A DNA stretch of 64,000 nucleotides from Kordia algicida OT-1. Its GTDB lineage: Bacteria > Bacteroidota > Bacteroidia > Flavobacteriales > Flavobacteriaceae. Position 1 is the stretch's first letter; each line of letters begins with the position of its first letter. A program made the translations under genes and the position numbers. The notes beneath the pieces were generated by a model. The model was not told the origin of the DNA, made no database searches, and saw only the letters and a program-made list of their open reading frames with translations. Where the stretch lies: NCBI RefSeq assembly GCF_000154725.1, contig NZ_DS544873.1, positions 2,741,397 to 2,805,396 of the forward strand. Direction: 5' to 3'. Below, one piece after another: positions 53,827-62,648 of the stretch.

Positions 53827-55829
53827 GATAATTCTAGTACAATTTGTTTTTGAGTTCCTATTTTTTTGCCAGCTTCTAGTGATTGTTTAGTCACTTTTCC
53901 TTTTCCTTTGACTTCTACACGCAATCCTAAGTTTTCTAGTAGCGGAATGGCGTCCATTGCTGGCATTCCAACTACGTTTGGCACAATAGTTTTGTATTTG
54001 TTTATTTTTTCGATGTATGTTTTATAGTTTTTTTCAACAACATTGTTTACTTCTTCTATGTTTTCAACTTGATCGAATATTGGCGTATCACGATATATTT
54101 TATGTGCAATTTTTTTGAATACTGGTCCTGAAACGTCCGCCCCGTAATATCCAATACTTCTATCTGGCTCATGAATTACGACGATGCATGAATATTTTGG
54201 ATTTTCCACTGGAAAGAAACCTGAAAATGTAGAAATGTATTCTTTGTTTTCTTTGATGATGTAGTTTTTCTGACACGTTCCTGTTTTTCCTGCCATAGAA
54301 AAATCTGGCGAATACAAACCGTTTCCTGTTCCGTGTTTTTTCTCCACAACGTTTTGCATCATTTTTTTAACTTTCGCTACAGTTTCTTTGGAACAGATAG
54401 AAGGATTGATAACTTCTTTTTCAAATACTTTTTCGCTTGCGTACCAATTTTCTCGAACTGCTTTTACAAATCTTGGACGCACCATTTCACCATCGTTTGC
54501 GATAGCGTTGTAAAACGTAAGTGTTTGTAATGGCGTTAAGGAAACTCCGTACCCGAATGCCATCCACGGAAGTGAAAGTCCATTCCATCCTTTGTCTTTA
54601 GGATGCGGTATTTTTGGCTTTCCCTCACCTCTTATCGGCAAACTCAGCGTATCATTTAGTCCCATATTGTAAAGTCGGTTCACAAATTTTTCTGGATTTT
54701 TCCCGTAGAAATCTGTTACTATTTTTACAATTCCTGTGTTTGATGACACTTCAAATGCTTCTGAAGCTGATATTTTTCCGTAACCTCTGTTGTTGGAATC
54801 ACGAACGGTTTTCCCGTAAAAGGTAAGTTTTCCGTTTCCTGTATCTACTACATAGTTACTATCGATTACTTTATCTTCCAATGCCGCAACCATTGCCATG
54901 AGCTTGAATGTTGAACCAGGTTCGTGCGATTCTCCAACAGCATAATTAAGACGTTCGTAATATTTTCCTTTGGTGTTTCTTCCTAAATTTGAAATTGCTT
55001 TTATTTCGCCTGTAGCCACTTCCATGACTACTACACAACCGTGATCTGCTTTGTATTTTTCCAATTGCTCTAGCAATGCGTGATGCGCAATGTCTTGAAT
55101 GTTTACATTAATCGTAGATATGATATCAAAACCATCTTGCGGCTCTAGTTCGTTGTCATCAGAAACAGGTTTCCATTGTCCTTTGGCAATTTTTTGTTCT
55201 AAACGTCTTCCTGCTTTTCCGCGTAAATATTCCCCAAAAGCACCTTCGAGTCCAACTCTTGTGTAATGTCCGTTTTCGTCTTTTCGTTCGTAACCTACAG
55301 TTCTGTGTGCAATGCCTCCAATTGGATGTTCGCGGACATTTTTCACTTTACTTATAAAACCACCTTTGTTAGCACCGTGTTTGAATATTGGAAATTGTTT
55401 GATGCGAATGTATTCGGAGTAACTCAGGTTTCGTACAATTAACAGGTATTGATTTTCGTTTCTACGTGCTGTTGATAGCTTTTTTTCATATACCGAAGAA
55501 GGTCTTCCAAACATTGCCGATAAAGAATCAGATAATGCTTTTACATTTTCATCAATGAAGATGTGTTTTTTTACTGTTTTTGCATCAAAAAAGATGTCGT
55601 ATTTAGAAACTGAAGTGGCGAGTAAGCTACCGTCGTCTGCATATACATTTCCACGACTTGGCGCAATAGTAGCGTTTCTAAAAGTTTGCTCTTGCGCCAT
55701 TTCTTTGTACTTTTCTCCTTCTACAAATTGGATGTTTATTAATTGTACAGCAACCGCTATCGCAAAGAGAAACATACCTCCTGCGACAAAATATAAACGA
55801 TTTAATATGTTTTTTTCGGTTACTGGCAT
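53823..55829 (-). CDS. ftsI: Division transpeptidase FtsI/PBP3 with C-terminal PASTA domain
   Basis: 668 residues. A membrane helix (about 11-33) is followed by a pedestal and a transpeptidase with the SxxK motif Ser308-T-F-K311 (EPGSTFKLM), the SxN motif in SSNTGIVK and the KTG box in MAGKTGTCQK. The C-terminal 65 residues resemble a PASTA domain (VPNVVGMPAMDAIPLLENLG). FtsI cross-links septal murein. The start overlaps nothing; the FtsL gene ends 7 bp upstream in the reading direction. Confidence 0.93.
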   Translation of the reverse strand: MPVTEKNILNRLYFVAGGMFLFAIAVAVQLINIQFVEGEKYKEMAQEQTFRNATIAPSRGNVYADDGSLLATSVSKYDIFFDAKTVKKHIFIDENVKALSDSLSAMFGRPSSVYEKKLSTARRNENQYLLIVRNLSYSEYIRIKQFPIFKHGANKGGFISKVKNVREHPIGGIAHRTVGYERKDENGHYTRVGLEGAFGEYLRGKAGRRLEQKIAKGQWKPVSDDNELEPQDGFDIISTINVNIQDIAHHALLEQLEKYKADHGCVVVMEVATGEIKAISNLGRNTKGKYYERLNYAVGESHEPGSTFKLMAMVAALEDKVIDSNYVVDTGNGKLTFYGKTVRDSNNRGYGKISASEAFEVSSNTGIVKIVTDFYGKNPEKFVNRLYNMGLNDTLSLPIRGEGKPKIPHPKDKGWNGLSLPWMAFGYGVSLTPLQTLTFYNAIANDGEMVRPRFVKAVRENWYASEKVFEKEVINPSICSKETVAKVKKMMQNVVEKKHGTGNGLYSPDFSMAGKTGTCQKNYIIKENKEYISTFSGFFPVENPKYSCIVVIHEPDRSIGYYGADVSGPVFKKIAHKIYRDTPIFDQVENIEEVNNVVEKNYKTYIEKINKYKTIVPNVVGMPAMDAIPLLENLGLRVEVKGKGKVTKQSLEAGKKIGTQKQIVLELS

Positions 55830-55836
55830 TATTGAT

Positions 55837-56154
55837 TTATTGTTGTGATTTTACTCTAATTTTTTTTGGCGGATTTTCAGAAGGCGCTAATCCTTTTTCC
55901 GCTACTTTTTCTGTGATGTACGATTCTAGTTTTAGTTCTTGCAATTTTGTCCGTGCATCTACAAATTGACTTTTTAGTTCTTTTATTTCGTCATTCAGCT
56001 TTGCTATTTTATGCACTTTTTCATCTGCCCAATGCGAACTTGCTATCATGATTAATGCTAAAAACGAAGCAAATAAGATGAAACGCCAATTTTTGATCGC
56101 GTCATCTTTTATGAGAAACTTCCCTTTTAGTATGTCATATATATTCTGCTTCAT
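55837..56154 (-). CDS. ftsL: FtsL-like cell division protein
   Basis: 105 residues with one membrane helix (WRFILFASFLALIMIASSHW, about 23-42), followed by a coiled-coil-like stretch with heptads (VHKIAKLNDEIKELKSQFV) and a short basic tail. Size, topology and position between rsmH and ftsI indicate FtsL. FtsL has little sequence conservation, so the assignment rests mainly on context. It starts 2 bp after the stop of rsmH. Confidence 0.8.
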   Translation of the reverse strand: MKQNIYDILKGKFLIKDDAIKNWRFILFASFLALIMIASSHWADEKVHKIAKLNDEIKELKSQFVDARTKLQELKLESYITEKVAEKGLAPSENPPKKIRVKSQQ

Positions 56155-56156
56155 TG

Positions 56157-57065
56157 CTACAGACGTTCTGCTATTCTTAGTTTTGCGCTACGCGCTCTGT
56201 TGTTTGTCTTTATTTCTTCGTTTGATGGAATAATTAGTTTTCCAACTTTTTTGAATGGCACCTCTACTCTACCATAAAAATCTTTTTCAGGTTCACCTTC
56301 AAACAAACCATTTCTGATGTATCGTTTTACCAATCGGTCTTCGAGTGAATGGTAACTTATCAAGCTGAGTCTTCCGCCTTTTTCTAGTAATTCTTGCGTT
56401 TGCAATAGAAATTCTTTTAAGACTTCTATTTCCTGATTGACTTCTATTCGAATCGCCTGATAGATTTGCGCCAAGACTTTGTGTTCTCTGTGCTTAGGCA
56501 AAAAACGTTGTAATGCCACACGCAATTCTTCAGTTGTTTTGATAGGTTCTTCTGATCTTGCTGAAACAATTTGCGCTGCAATTCCTTTGGCATTTCTCAC
56601 TTCTCCGTACAAAGACAAGATTGATCGTAAATCTTCTTCCGAATATTCATTGACGACATGGTAGGCTGAAATTTCCCCTTCTTGATCCATTCGCATATCC
56701 AAATCCGCTTCAAAACGCAATGAAAAACCACGTTCTGCAACATCGAATTGATGTGACGAAACGCCAAAATCACCTAAGATTCCATCTACTTTTTTTATTC
56801 CATAAAACCGTAAGAACTTTTTGAGATGTCTAAAATTTTGATGAATTAGTGTAAACCGTGAATCATCAATGGTATTTTCTAGCGCATCTTGATCTTGGTC
56901 AAAAGCATATAGTTTTCCGTTTTCTCCGAGTCTATTCAAAATTTCTTTTGAATGTCCGCCGCCACCAAAAGTTACATCAACATAGACGCCATCTTCTTTG
57001 ATGTTGAGTCCATCAACCGTTTCTTTTAGCAATACTGGATTATGATATTCCATCTGCATCGTCAT
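56157..57065 (-). CDS. rsmH: 16S rRNA (cytosine(1402)-N(4))-methyltransferase RsmH
   Basis: 302 residues from the ATG at 57065; ATG codons at 57059 and 57053 are equally possible, and MEYHNPVLLKE at 57053 matches the usual start. The SAM-binding loop VDVTFGGGGHSKEIL, the DGILGDFGVSSHQFD block and LDMRMDQ are typical of RsmH. It methylates C1402 of 16S rRNA. The gene overlaps the end of mraZ by up to 26 bases, so translation is coupled. Confidence 0.93.
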   Translation of the reverse strand: MTMQMEYHNPVLLKETVDGLNIKEDGVYVDVTFGGGGHSKEILNRLGENGKLYAFDQDQDALENTIDDSRFTLIHQNFRHLKKFLRFYGIKKVDGILGDFGVSSHQFDVAERGFSLRFEADLDMRMDQEGEISAYHVVNEYSEEDLRSILSLYGEVRNAKGIAAQIVSARSEEPIKTTEELRVALQRFLPKHREHKVLAQIYQAIRIEVNQEIEVLKEFLLQTQELLEKGGRLSLISYHSLEDRLVKRYIRNGLFEGEPEKDFYGRVEVPFKKVGKLIIPSNEEIKTNNRARSAKLRIAERL

Positions 57066-57507
57066 TTCCCATTACTTCTTCTGCCAAATCTCCTATGTCA
57101 ACTGCCGAATCATCTGTGGCAGTGTTGTATTGTTCTTTATCCCAAATTTCAACAATGTTGATTGCTGACGAGAGTACTATTTCTTTTTTGATACCTGCAA
57201 AAACCACTAAGTCTTTCGGAATCAACAATCTTCCTGCAGCATCAATTTCCACCATACGAACACCTTTGCTAAATCTTCGGATGAAATCGACATTCTTCTT
57301 TTTAAAACGATTAAGTTTGTTCAGTTTTTGCGTAACAACGTTCCATTCGCTCATAGGATGCAACTCCAAACACGAACCAAATAAACCTTCTTTGATGACA
57401 AATCCTTCTTGTAAAATCGGCGACAACTGCTTTTTTAAGTCAGCAGGAACAAGCATTCGCCCTTTGGCGTCTACTTTGCATTCGTATGTTCCGATTAAAT
57501 TTATCAC
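57040..57507 (-). CDS. mraZ: Transcriptional regulator MraZ
   Basis: 155 residues from a GTG at 57507 (VINLIGTYECKVDAKGR); a longer in-frame start at 57561 would add 18 residues not expected in the family. Two AbrB-like SpoVT modules are seen: GTYECKVDAKGRMLVPADLK and VRMVEIDAAGRLLIPKDLVV, the paired DxxGR blocks. MraZ binds DNA upstream of its own gene and regulates the dcw cluster. Three TGGTA repeats at 10-bp spacing lie 49-73 bp before the start codon, consistent with self-regulation. Confidence 0.93.
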   Translation of the reverse strand: MINLIGTYECKVDAKGRMLVPADLKKQLSPILQEGFVIKEGLFGSCLELHPMSEWNVVTQKLNKLNRFKKKNVDFIRRFSKGVRMVEIDAAGRLLIPKDLVVFAGIKKEIVLSSAINIVEIWDKEQYNTATDDSAVDIGDLAEEVMGNDDADGIS

Positions 57508-57537
57508 TTGAGAATATGATTTACCTATTATAAGATT

Positions 57538-57545
57538 CAAATATA
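57538..57545 (-). promoter_or_regulatory. -7 box of the mraZ promoter
   Basis: On the minus strand TATATTTG matches TAnnTTTG. It lies 31 bp upstream of the GTG start. The -33 region is covered by the MraZ repeats. Confidence 0.6.
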
Positions 57546-57555
57546 TTGAAAAAAT

Positions 57556-57580
57556 TACCACATTTTACCACATTTTACCA
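57556..57580 (-). promoter_or_regulatory. MraZ operator: three TGGTA repeats with 5-nt spacers
   Basis: Read on the minus strand the sequence contains TGGTA three times, at 57580-57576, 57570-57566 and 57560-57556, each separated by AAATG. In E. coli MraZ binds TGGGN repeats separated by 5 nt; the spacing here is the same, with TGGTA in place of TGGGN. The repeats overlap the expected -33 region. Confidence 0.7.
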
Positions 57581-57756
57581 CTTTGTTGATAAGTTTTTCC
57601 ATTTTCAGGACTAAAACCCTATAAATACGCTATAAATCAAACTTTTGAAAAGTGGGAATCCAAAAACGAAATAGTTCTTTTTTGGTTCATTTTTGTGATG
57701 TTTTGATAGTTTTTAGAGACATTTTAAAAAAAGCATCTTAATAATTTCGAAATGCC

Positions 57757-57764
57757 TATATTTG
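57757..57764 (+). promoter_or_regulatory. -7 box before the alpha/beta hydrolase gene
   Basis: TATATTTG, consensus TAnnTTTG, 28 bp before the ATG at 57793. A -33 TTG is not obvious. Confidence 0.4.
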
Positions 57765-57792
57765 TCTCTTGTTAAAAAACTGATAGCCATTA

Positions 57793-58557
57793 ATGAAAGA
57801 AAGCTTTAAAAAGGAAGGTAAATTCAATTATCTCGAACTGGGAGAAGGGACACCTATCGTTATTTTGCATGGCTTAATGGGCGGCTTAAGTAATTTTGAA
57901 GCCGTTACCGAAAATTTTTCTGCGAAAGGATATAAGATTTTAATTCCTGAGTTGCCTATTTATACTAAGCCACTTCTGAAGACAACCGTAAAGAATTTTG
58001 CGAAGTATGTCAAAGAATTTATTCTACATAAAAAGCTCGATAAAGTAATTTTACTCGGAAATTCACTTGGTGGTCATATTGGACTGCTTACTACAAAGTT
58101 ATATCCTGAATTGGTAAAAGGATTAGTGATTACAGGAAGTTCTGGATTGTATGAAAGTGCCATGGGCGACGGATATCCGAAACGCGGTGATTATGAGTTT
58201 ATTAAAAAGAAAAGTGAAGATGTTTTTTACGATCCTGCTGTAGCTACTAAAGAGATTGTTGATGAAGTTTTTGCCACGGTAAATGATCGTAGTAAGTTGA
58301 TAAAAACGTTGGCAATCGCCAAAAGTGCCATTCGCCATAATATGGGAAAAGATTTGCCTAAAATGAACATTCCAACAGGAATTATTTGGGGAAAAAACGA
58401 CACCGTAACACCACCAAATGTCGCCGAAGAATTTCATGAGTTACTTCCTGATTCTGACTTGTATTGGATTGATAAATGCGGACATGCACCAATGATGGAA
58501 CATCCACAAGAATTCAACAAACATTTACAAGATTGGCTGACAAAACGTAATTTTTAA
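57793..58557 (+). CDS. Alpha/beta-fold hydrolase
   Basis: 254 residues. The oxyanion region is VILHGLMGG (near 24-31), the nucleophile Ser91 is in GNSLGG, the Asp in WGKNDTVTPP and the His in KCGHAPMMEHP. This is the complete triad of the fold; the substrate is unknown. It is divergent from mraZ and lies 13 bp upstream of engB, with which it probably forms an operon. Confidence 0.9.
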   Translation: MKESFKKEGKFNYLELGEGTPIVILHGLMGGLSNFEAVTENFSAKGYKILIPELPIYTKPLLKTTVKNFAKYVKEFILHKKLDKVILLGNSLGGHIGLLTTKLYPELVKGLVITGSSGLYESAMGDGYPKRGDYEFIKKKSEDVFYDPAVATKEIVDEVFATVNDRSKLIKTLAIAKSAIRHNMGKDLPKMNIPTGIIWGKNDTVTPPNVAEEFHELLPDSDLYWIDKCGHAPMMEHPQEFNKHLQDWLTKRNF

Positions 58558-58570
58558 TCTACACATTGTT

Positions 58571-59179
58571 ATGAAGATAAAATCTGCCGAATTTGTAATG
58601 AGTAATTCGGATGTTGCGAAATGTCCTAGAAACAAAATTCCTGAATATGCCTTTATTGGTCGTTCTAATGTTGGAAAGTCTTCATTGATTAATATGCTGA
58701 CACAGCGTAAGAGTTTGGCAAAAACTTCTGGAAGACCTGGAAAAACACAACTTATCAATCATTTTAAGATTAATGACGAATGGTTTTTGGTCGATTTACC
58801 AGGTTACGGATATGCACGTGTTTCTAAGAGTGCTAAAAAAGTTTTTCAAAAGTTTATTACCGAATATTTTAGAAAACGCACACAGTTAGTTTGTGGTTTT
58901 GTGTTGGTTGATATTCGTCACGAACCGCAAAAGGTAGATTTGGAGTTTATGCAATGGCTGGGTGAAAATCAGATTCCTTTTTGTATTGTTTTTACGAAAG
59001 CTGACAAATTGCGTCCGTCACAAATTGACAAACATGTAAATGCTTATCGAGAAAAGTTATTGGAAGATGTTTGGGAAGAAATGCCACAACATTTTGTAAC
59101 GTCTTCTTCAAAAGCAATTGGACGTGAGGAATTGCTGGATTTTATCGGGCAAATCAATCAGGATTTGAAAAATTCATAG
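58571..59179 (+). CDS. engB: Ribosome biogenesis GTPase EngB (YsxC/YihA)
   Basis: 202 residues. G1 FIGRSNVGKSSLIN (30-37), G2 around TSGRPGKTQ, G3 DLPGYG, G4 FTKADKL, and G5 near SSSK are all present. EngB helps assemble the large ribosomal subunit. The 3' end overlaps by 26 bases the 3' end of the convergent small gene at 59154-59531. Confidence 0.95.
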   Translation: MKIKSAEFVMSNSDVAKCPRNKIPEYAFIGRSNVGKSSLINMLTQRKSLAKTSGRPGKTQLINHFKINDEWFLVDLPGYGYARVSKSAKKVFQKFITEYFRKRTQLVCGFVLVDIRHEPQKVDLEFMQWLGENQIPFCIVFTKADKLRPSQIDKHVNAYREKLLEDVWEEMPQHFVTSSSKAIGREELLDFIGQINQDLKNS

Positions 59180-59531
59180 TTTCAGCTTTTGCTTCAATCA
59201 AACGAATTAATTCTTTAGAATTTTCTATTTTTTCTATTTCACTTTTCGGAATCCACTCTGTGAGTTTTTGATCTTTTTGCAAGAGTATCGCAGGATATTT
59301 TGTGTCTATACTTTTGTATTTTTTTTCAAATTCATCGTTGTGTAAAAATTCTAGCGGAAGCTTCGTTTTTTCTCTAAAATTTTTCCATTGTTCATTTTCT
59401 GAAAATGCATCATGCGTGATCGCACATAGTTTACATTGATAGGTTTTTGGGCTGATGAGTTTGTGCGCCATATCAAGCAAACTATTTACTTTCCCTGATT
59501 TTGCATTGTATATGAAGATGATTTTGGGCAT
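59154..59531 (-). CDS. Hypothetical conserved small protein
   Basis: 125 residues, no signal peptide. The start MPKIIFIYNAKSGKVNSLLDMAHKLISP looks like the first strand and helix of an alpha/beta fold, followed by a C-x-x-C pair (CKLC) near 34-37 and a C-terminal helix (IENSKELIRLIEAKAE). No family function is known to me. It overlaps engB tail-to-tail by 26 bp. Confidence 0.6.
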   Translation of the reverse strand: MPKIIFIYNAKSGKVNSLLDMAHKLISPKTYQCKLCAITHDAFSENEQWKNFREKTKLPLEFLHNDEFEKKYKSIDTKYPAILLQKDQKLTEWIPKSEIEKIENSKELIRLIEAKAETMNFSNPD

Positions 59532-59535
59532 TGAT

Positions 59536-59600
59536 GGGTTTTGGGTTTTGGGTTTTGGGTTTTGGGTTTTGGGTTTTGGGTTTTGGGTTTTGGGTTTTGG
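59536..59600. repeat. Heptamer tandem array (GGGTTTT)9
   Basis: About nine copies of the 7-bp unit GGGTTTT immediately upstream of the small gene at 59154-59531 (its start is at 59531). The rest of the 262-bp spacer (59601-59793) shows no ORF. On the minus strand this becomes CCCAAAA, telomere-like in appearance. Confidence 0.9.
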
Positions 59601-59793
59601 TAAGTTGTTTATTATAGTTTCATTTCAAAGTCTAAACTCATAAACTTATCAACTATTGAACCCTAAACTTGTTTATTCGTTTTTTGTGGATTTGTTGATT
59701 CTTGAGAAACACCCAACATCCAAACACCTAATTTTGTCGTATAAATTTTACTTTCCTTCTTCAACACTTACACCTTAATCTATACAACAGTAA

Positions 59794-60108
59794 TTACTTC
59801 ATTTTTAGTTCTATTACTGATTCTACTTTGTAAACACGATCATTATCATCCGCTGCTTTTAGTAACATTGTAAATGCCCTTCCAACATACGAATTAGCAT
59901 CTTCACCATATTTTTTAAATAATTTATTTTCTTCATCTTTAACCGTGATCGCTTCCTCTTTACTGTCTGTAAAAAAAAGCATTCCACCTTCGGCGCCGTC
60001 AAAAACAACTTCGTATGTGGTAATATTATTGTTTAATGATTTTGAAGTATAATCAATTGAGTTAATTGACAATATTGTTATACTAAAGAGTGCTATAAGG
60101 ATTTTCAT
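59794..60108 (-). CDS. Small secreted protein of unknown function
   Basis: 104 residues with a signal-like start (MKILIALFSITILSINSIDY). The mature part is acidic and beta-rich (TTYEVVFDGAEGGMLFFTDS, then VYKVESVIELKMK). No motif is recognised. It stands between the heptamer spacer and a 276-bp spacer before the DUF5995 gene. Confidence 0.55.
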   Translation of the reverse strand: MKILIALFSITILSINSIDYTSKSLNNNITTYEVVFDGAEGGMLFFTDSKEEAITVKDEENKLFKKYGEDANSYVGRAFTMLLKAADDNDRVYKVESVIELKMK

Positions 60109-60384
60109 AATGGTTTATTTTTCAGTTATTACAAAGTAACAACCAAAATCAACAGTATGCGTTACACATTTATTTATTATTGTTATAAAATCTCTATGAG
60201 AATCATCATCCAAACATATTGAAAATCAACTAATTAGATTTGTTTTGACGATTTATAAAATGGATCTTATGCTCTTTCTAACAGCTCCAAAACACTGAAT
60301 CTAAAAGAATCTGTCGTAATTTCTTTTAATTTCTTTACAGCATTAGAAGATTTTCCTATTTTTAGTTTACCAAAAACACCAACC

Positions 60385-61137
60385 ATGCAAGCTACTACAA
60401 TTGATGAAGTTATTTTATTTCTTGATGAAATTATTGAACAAAACAAAAAAATCCCAAGCACAATGGGCTATTTCGCAGCTTTATATCAAAAAGTGACTTG
60501 TAAAGTCAAGGAAGGAATTGAGAGTGGTTTTTTTGATGATAATCCGCGTATGGAAAAGCTAGATGTGATTTTCGCCAACAGATATTTACAAGCGTATACC
60601 GATTATCAAAATGGCGTGAAACCTACGACTTCATGGCAGATTGCATTTGAAAAAACCGATAGTTATTGGCTAATTGTGCTGCAACATTTGCTTTTAGGAA
60701 TGAACGCACATATCAATCTCGATTTAGGAATTGCCGCTGCCGAAGTGATGAAAGGAAAAGATATAAACGATTTACATAACGATTTTAATAAAATCAATAT
60801 AATTTTGAGCGCATTGGTGCATGACGTTCAAAAAGAATTGTCACTGATTTGGTCATTTTTAGCCAAAATTTTAAAGAAAACAGAAAAATTTAGCATCATT
60901 TTGACTGATTTCAGCATGAAACTTGCCAGAGATGGCGCTTGGAAGTATGCAACTTTGCTAGCTAGTTCTCCCGAAGCAAATTGGACACAATTGATTGCCG
61001 ATCGAGATATTAATATAGCCGAAAAAGCCAATATAGTTCTAGATCCTGGGTTTATTGCAAAGCTTATTTTTAAAATTATCCGACTAGAAGAAAGTGGCAC
61101 TATTAAAACAAGAATTGAGATTTTAGAGAAAGATTAA
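60385..61137 (+). CDS. DUF5995-family protein
   Basis: 250 residues, helical. The blocks YFAALYQKVTCKVKEGIESG, DVIFANRYLQAYTDYQ, SWQIAFEKTDSYWLIVLQHL and LLGMNAHINLDLGIAAAEV are those of the DUF5995 family. His and Asn in the last block could be functional. Function is unknown. It converges on gldC. Confidence 0.75.
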   Translation: MQATTIDEVILFLDEIIEQNKKIPSTMGYFAALYQKVTCKVKEGIESGFFDDNPRMEKLDVIFANRYLQAYTDYQNGVKPTTSWQIAFEKTDSYWLIVLQHLLLGMNAHINLDLGIAAAEVMKGKDINDLHNDFNKINIILSALVHDVQKELSLIWSFLAKILKKTEKFSIILTDFSMKLARDGAWKYATLLASSPEANWTQLIADRDINIAEKANIVLDPGFIAKLIFKIIRLEESGTIKTRIEILEKD

Positions 61138-61178
61138 ATTTCAATAGCACTTATTTTTATATTCTTCAAAAAGATATT

Positions 61179-61517
61179 CTATTTTTTTACAATTTCTAGT
61201 TTTTCAGCGAAATAGTCACAAAAATCCAACATGGTTGCGCTCATTTTTTCATCGTTTGTTGCACGTTGAAATGTTTTTGCCATAGATACTAATGTTTGAT
61301 GATAGAATACTTTCATTTCATCAACAGGCATATCTTTAGTCCACAAATCGATACGCAAACTTTCTTGTGCTTTGTGATCCCAAACAGACAACATTACTGC
61401 TTTTGAAGGTTCATTGACAACACCACCATCTTTTGCCGTCCAGTTGATCGCTTCTGGAACATTATTTTCATCTACTGTTACTGCAATTTTTATCTCAGAC
61501 TTGAGTTTATTCGCCAT
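61179..61517 (-). CDS. gldC: Gliding motility protein GldC
   Basis: 112 residues, matching GldC in length and sequence style (IAVTVDENNVPEAINWTAKD and MLSVWDHKAQESLRIDLWTK). GldC helps gliding in Flavobacterium johnsoniae but is not strictly required. It is cytoplasmic, without signal peptide. The start ATG overlaps the stop of gldB (TAATG), so the two are coupled. Confidence 0.9.
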   Translation of the reverse strand: MANKLKSEIKIAVTVDENNVPEAINWTAKDGGVVNEPSKAVMLSVWDHKAQESLRIDLWTKDMPVDEMKVFYHQTLVSMAKTFQRATNDEKMSATMLDFCDYFAEKLEIVKK

Positions 61518-62470
61518 TACTTCTTTGGTTTGTACTTTGAATTGTTAAAAATTTCTTCTGCTGGTTTCCCTAACATTTGCCGCAAAGATACGTCATTATT
61601 TTTCATATATGCCTGTACAATTTGATAGCCAATGTAACGACCAACGCCACCAGGTGATTCGTTATCTAATTCTAGATAAAACTTGGAAAAAGGCGCCAAA
61701 TTTAAAAATCGAGCATCCAATTTATTGTTAGTACTGTACAACAATTCTTTTTCTATAAAGTACGTCCAAATTTGTGCTTCATTGACTGCTGCCCAATCAG
61801 CTTGTCGGTTTGTATATCCAAATTGCATGGCTATACTTGCTTTTGGTACCAACAGTGATTTGATGTATTGTATTTTTCCATAATAGATCATTTTACTTAA
61901 AAAAGTACGTTCACGAGGAGATTTTACTTGTGAAAAAGCAAATTCGCTAGCAATGTCTACTGGAATCATTTCCTTTTCAAAAGTATGAGAAATGTATTTT
62001 TGAATGCCTTCATAATATTTGTGATCTGCACCTAAATATGTATTGAGCGCAATGAGAAACATGTCTTCATATAGAATTACTTTTTTGCGATAGTCTTCTG
62101 TAGTTACAGTCAATATTTTTGGCGGATCGTATTCTGGAAAGTAAAATTCTATATGTTGTAATACAGATTTGATATCGCGATGTACAGGCGCAAAATCATC
62201 AAAAACAGCGTCAATTTCAGTTTTTAGCTCTTTTTGCAACGGATCGTTCATGGTGTATACCCAAGTAGAATCGGGCACTGAGCTTGGAAAGAATATCGGA
62301 TAGGCTTTTTTTAATTCTGGTAAATCTGCTGGAGTCGCATTTAGAAAAATTTGGTCAAAACGAGCCACATTTACGTCTATTGGAATCGCTGCAATTTCTT
62401 TTTCAAGTGTATTTTCATCAGCGCATCCAATCAATATCAACACACACAAGTACAATAGTTTTTTCATCAT
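61517..62470 (-). CDS. gldB: Gliding motility lipoprotein GldB
   Basis: 317 residues with lipobox LIGC (Cys 16). Length and the order gldB-gldC next to nadE match the arrangement I know from flavobacteria. Conserved text includes IPIDVNVARFDQIFLNATPA, YTMNDPLQKELKTEI and the late ESPGGVGRYIGYQIVQAYMK. GldB is essential for gliding and for the type IX secretion-linked motor in Flavobacterium. A second ATG (62467) is an equally possible start. Confidence 0.9.
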   Translation of the reverse strand: MMKKLLYLCVLILIGCADENTLEKEIAAIPIDVNVARFDQIFLNATPADLPELKKAYPIFFPSSVPDSTWVYTMNDPLQKELKTEIDAVFDDFAPVHRDIKSVLQHIEFYFPEYDPPKILTVTTEDYRKKVILYEDMFLIALNTYLGADHKYYEGIQKYISHTFEKEMIPVDIASEFAFSQVKSPRERTFLSKMIYYGKIQYIKSLLVPKASIAMQFGYTNRQADWAAVNEAQIWTYFIEKELLYSTNNKLDARFLNLAPFSKFYLELDNESPGGVGRYIGYQIVQAYMKNNDVSLRQMLGKPAEEIFNNSKYKPKK

Positions 62471-62541
62471 ATTTTAAGTTAATCCTTATAGCTAAACGCA
62501 AACTATATTTATAAATTTTATTCCGCTTCCATATTTGTCTG

Positions 62542-62549
62542 CAAATTTA
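62542..62549 (-). promoter_or_regulatory. -7 box for gldB
   Basis: On the minus strand TAAATTTG matches TAnnTTTG, 72 bp upstream of the gldB start. A -33 box is not convincing. Confidence 0.4.
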
Positions 62550-62648
62550 CTTTTTTTATCTTGTAAAAAAATCGAAATAGATGAAATGCGTTTAGAATTA
62601 TTCTTGGCGAATTCCATGAAACAGCATTAATTAAGAAAAAACAAACTA

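Noticed and set aside
41446-57507. Absence of murF and ddl from the dcw cluster as an anomaly
   Set aside because: Both are commonly located elsewhere in Bacteroidota genomes; absence from this cluster is not informative.
59536-59600. Telomere-like repeat (GGGTTTT)
   Set aside because: The resemblance to GGGGTTTT telomeres is superficial; the array is internal, short and flanked by ordinary bacterial genes.
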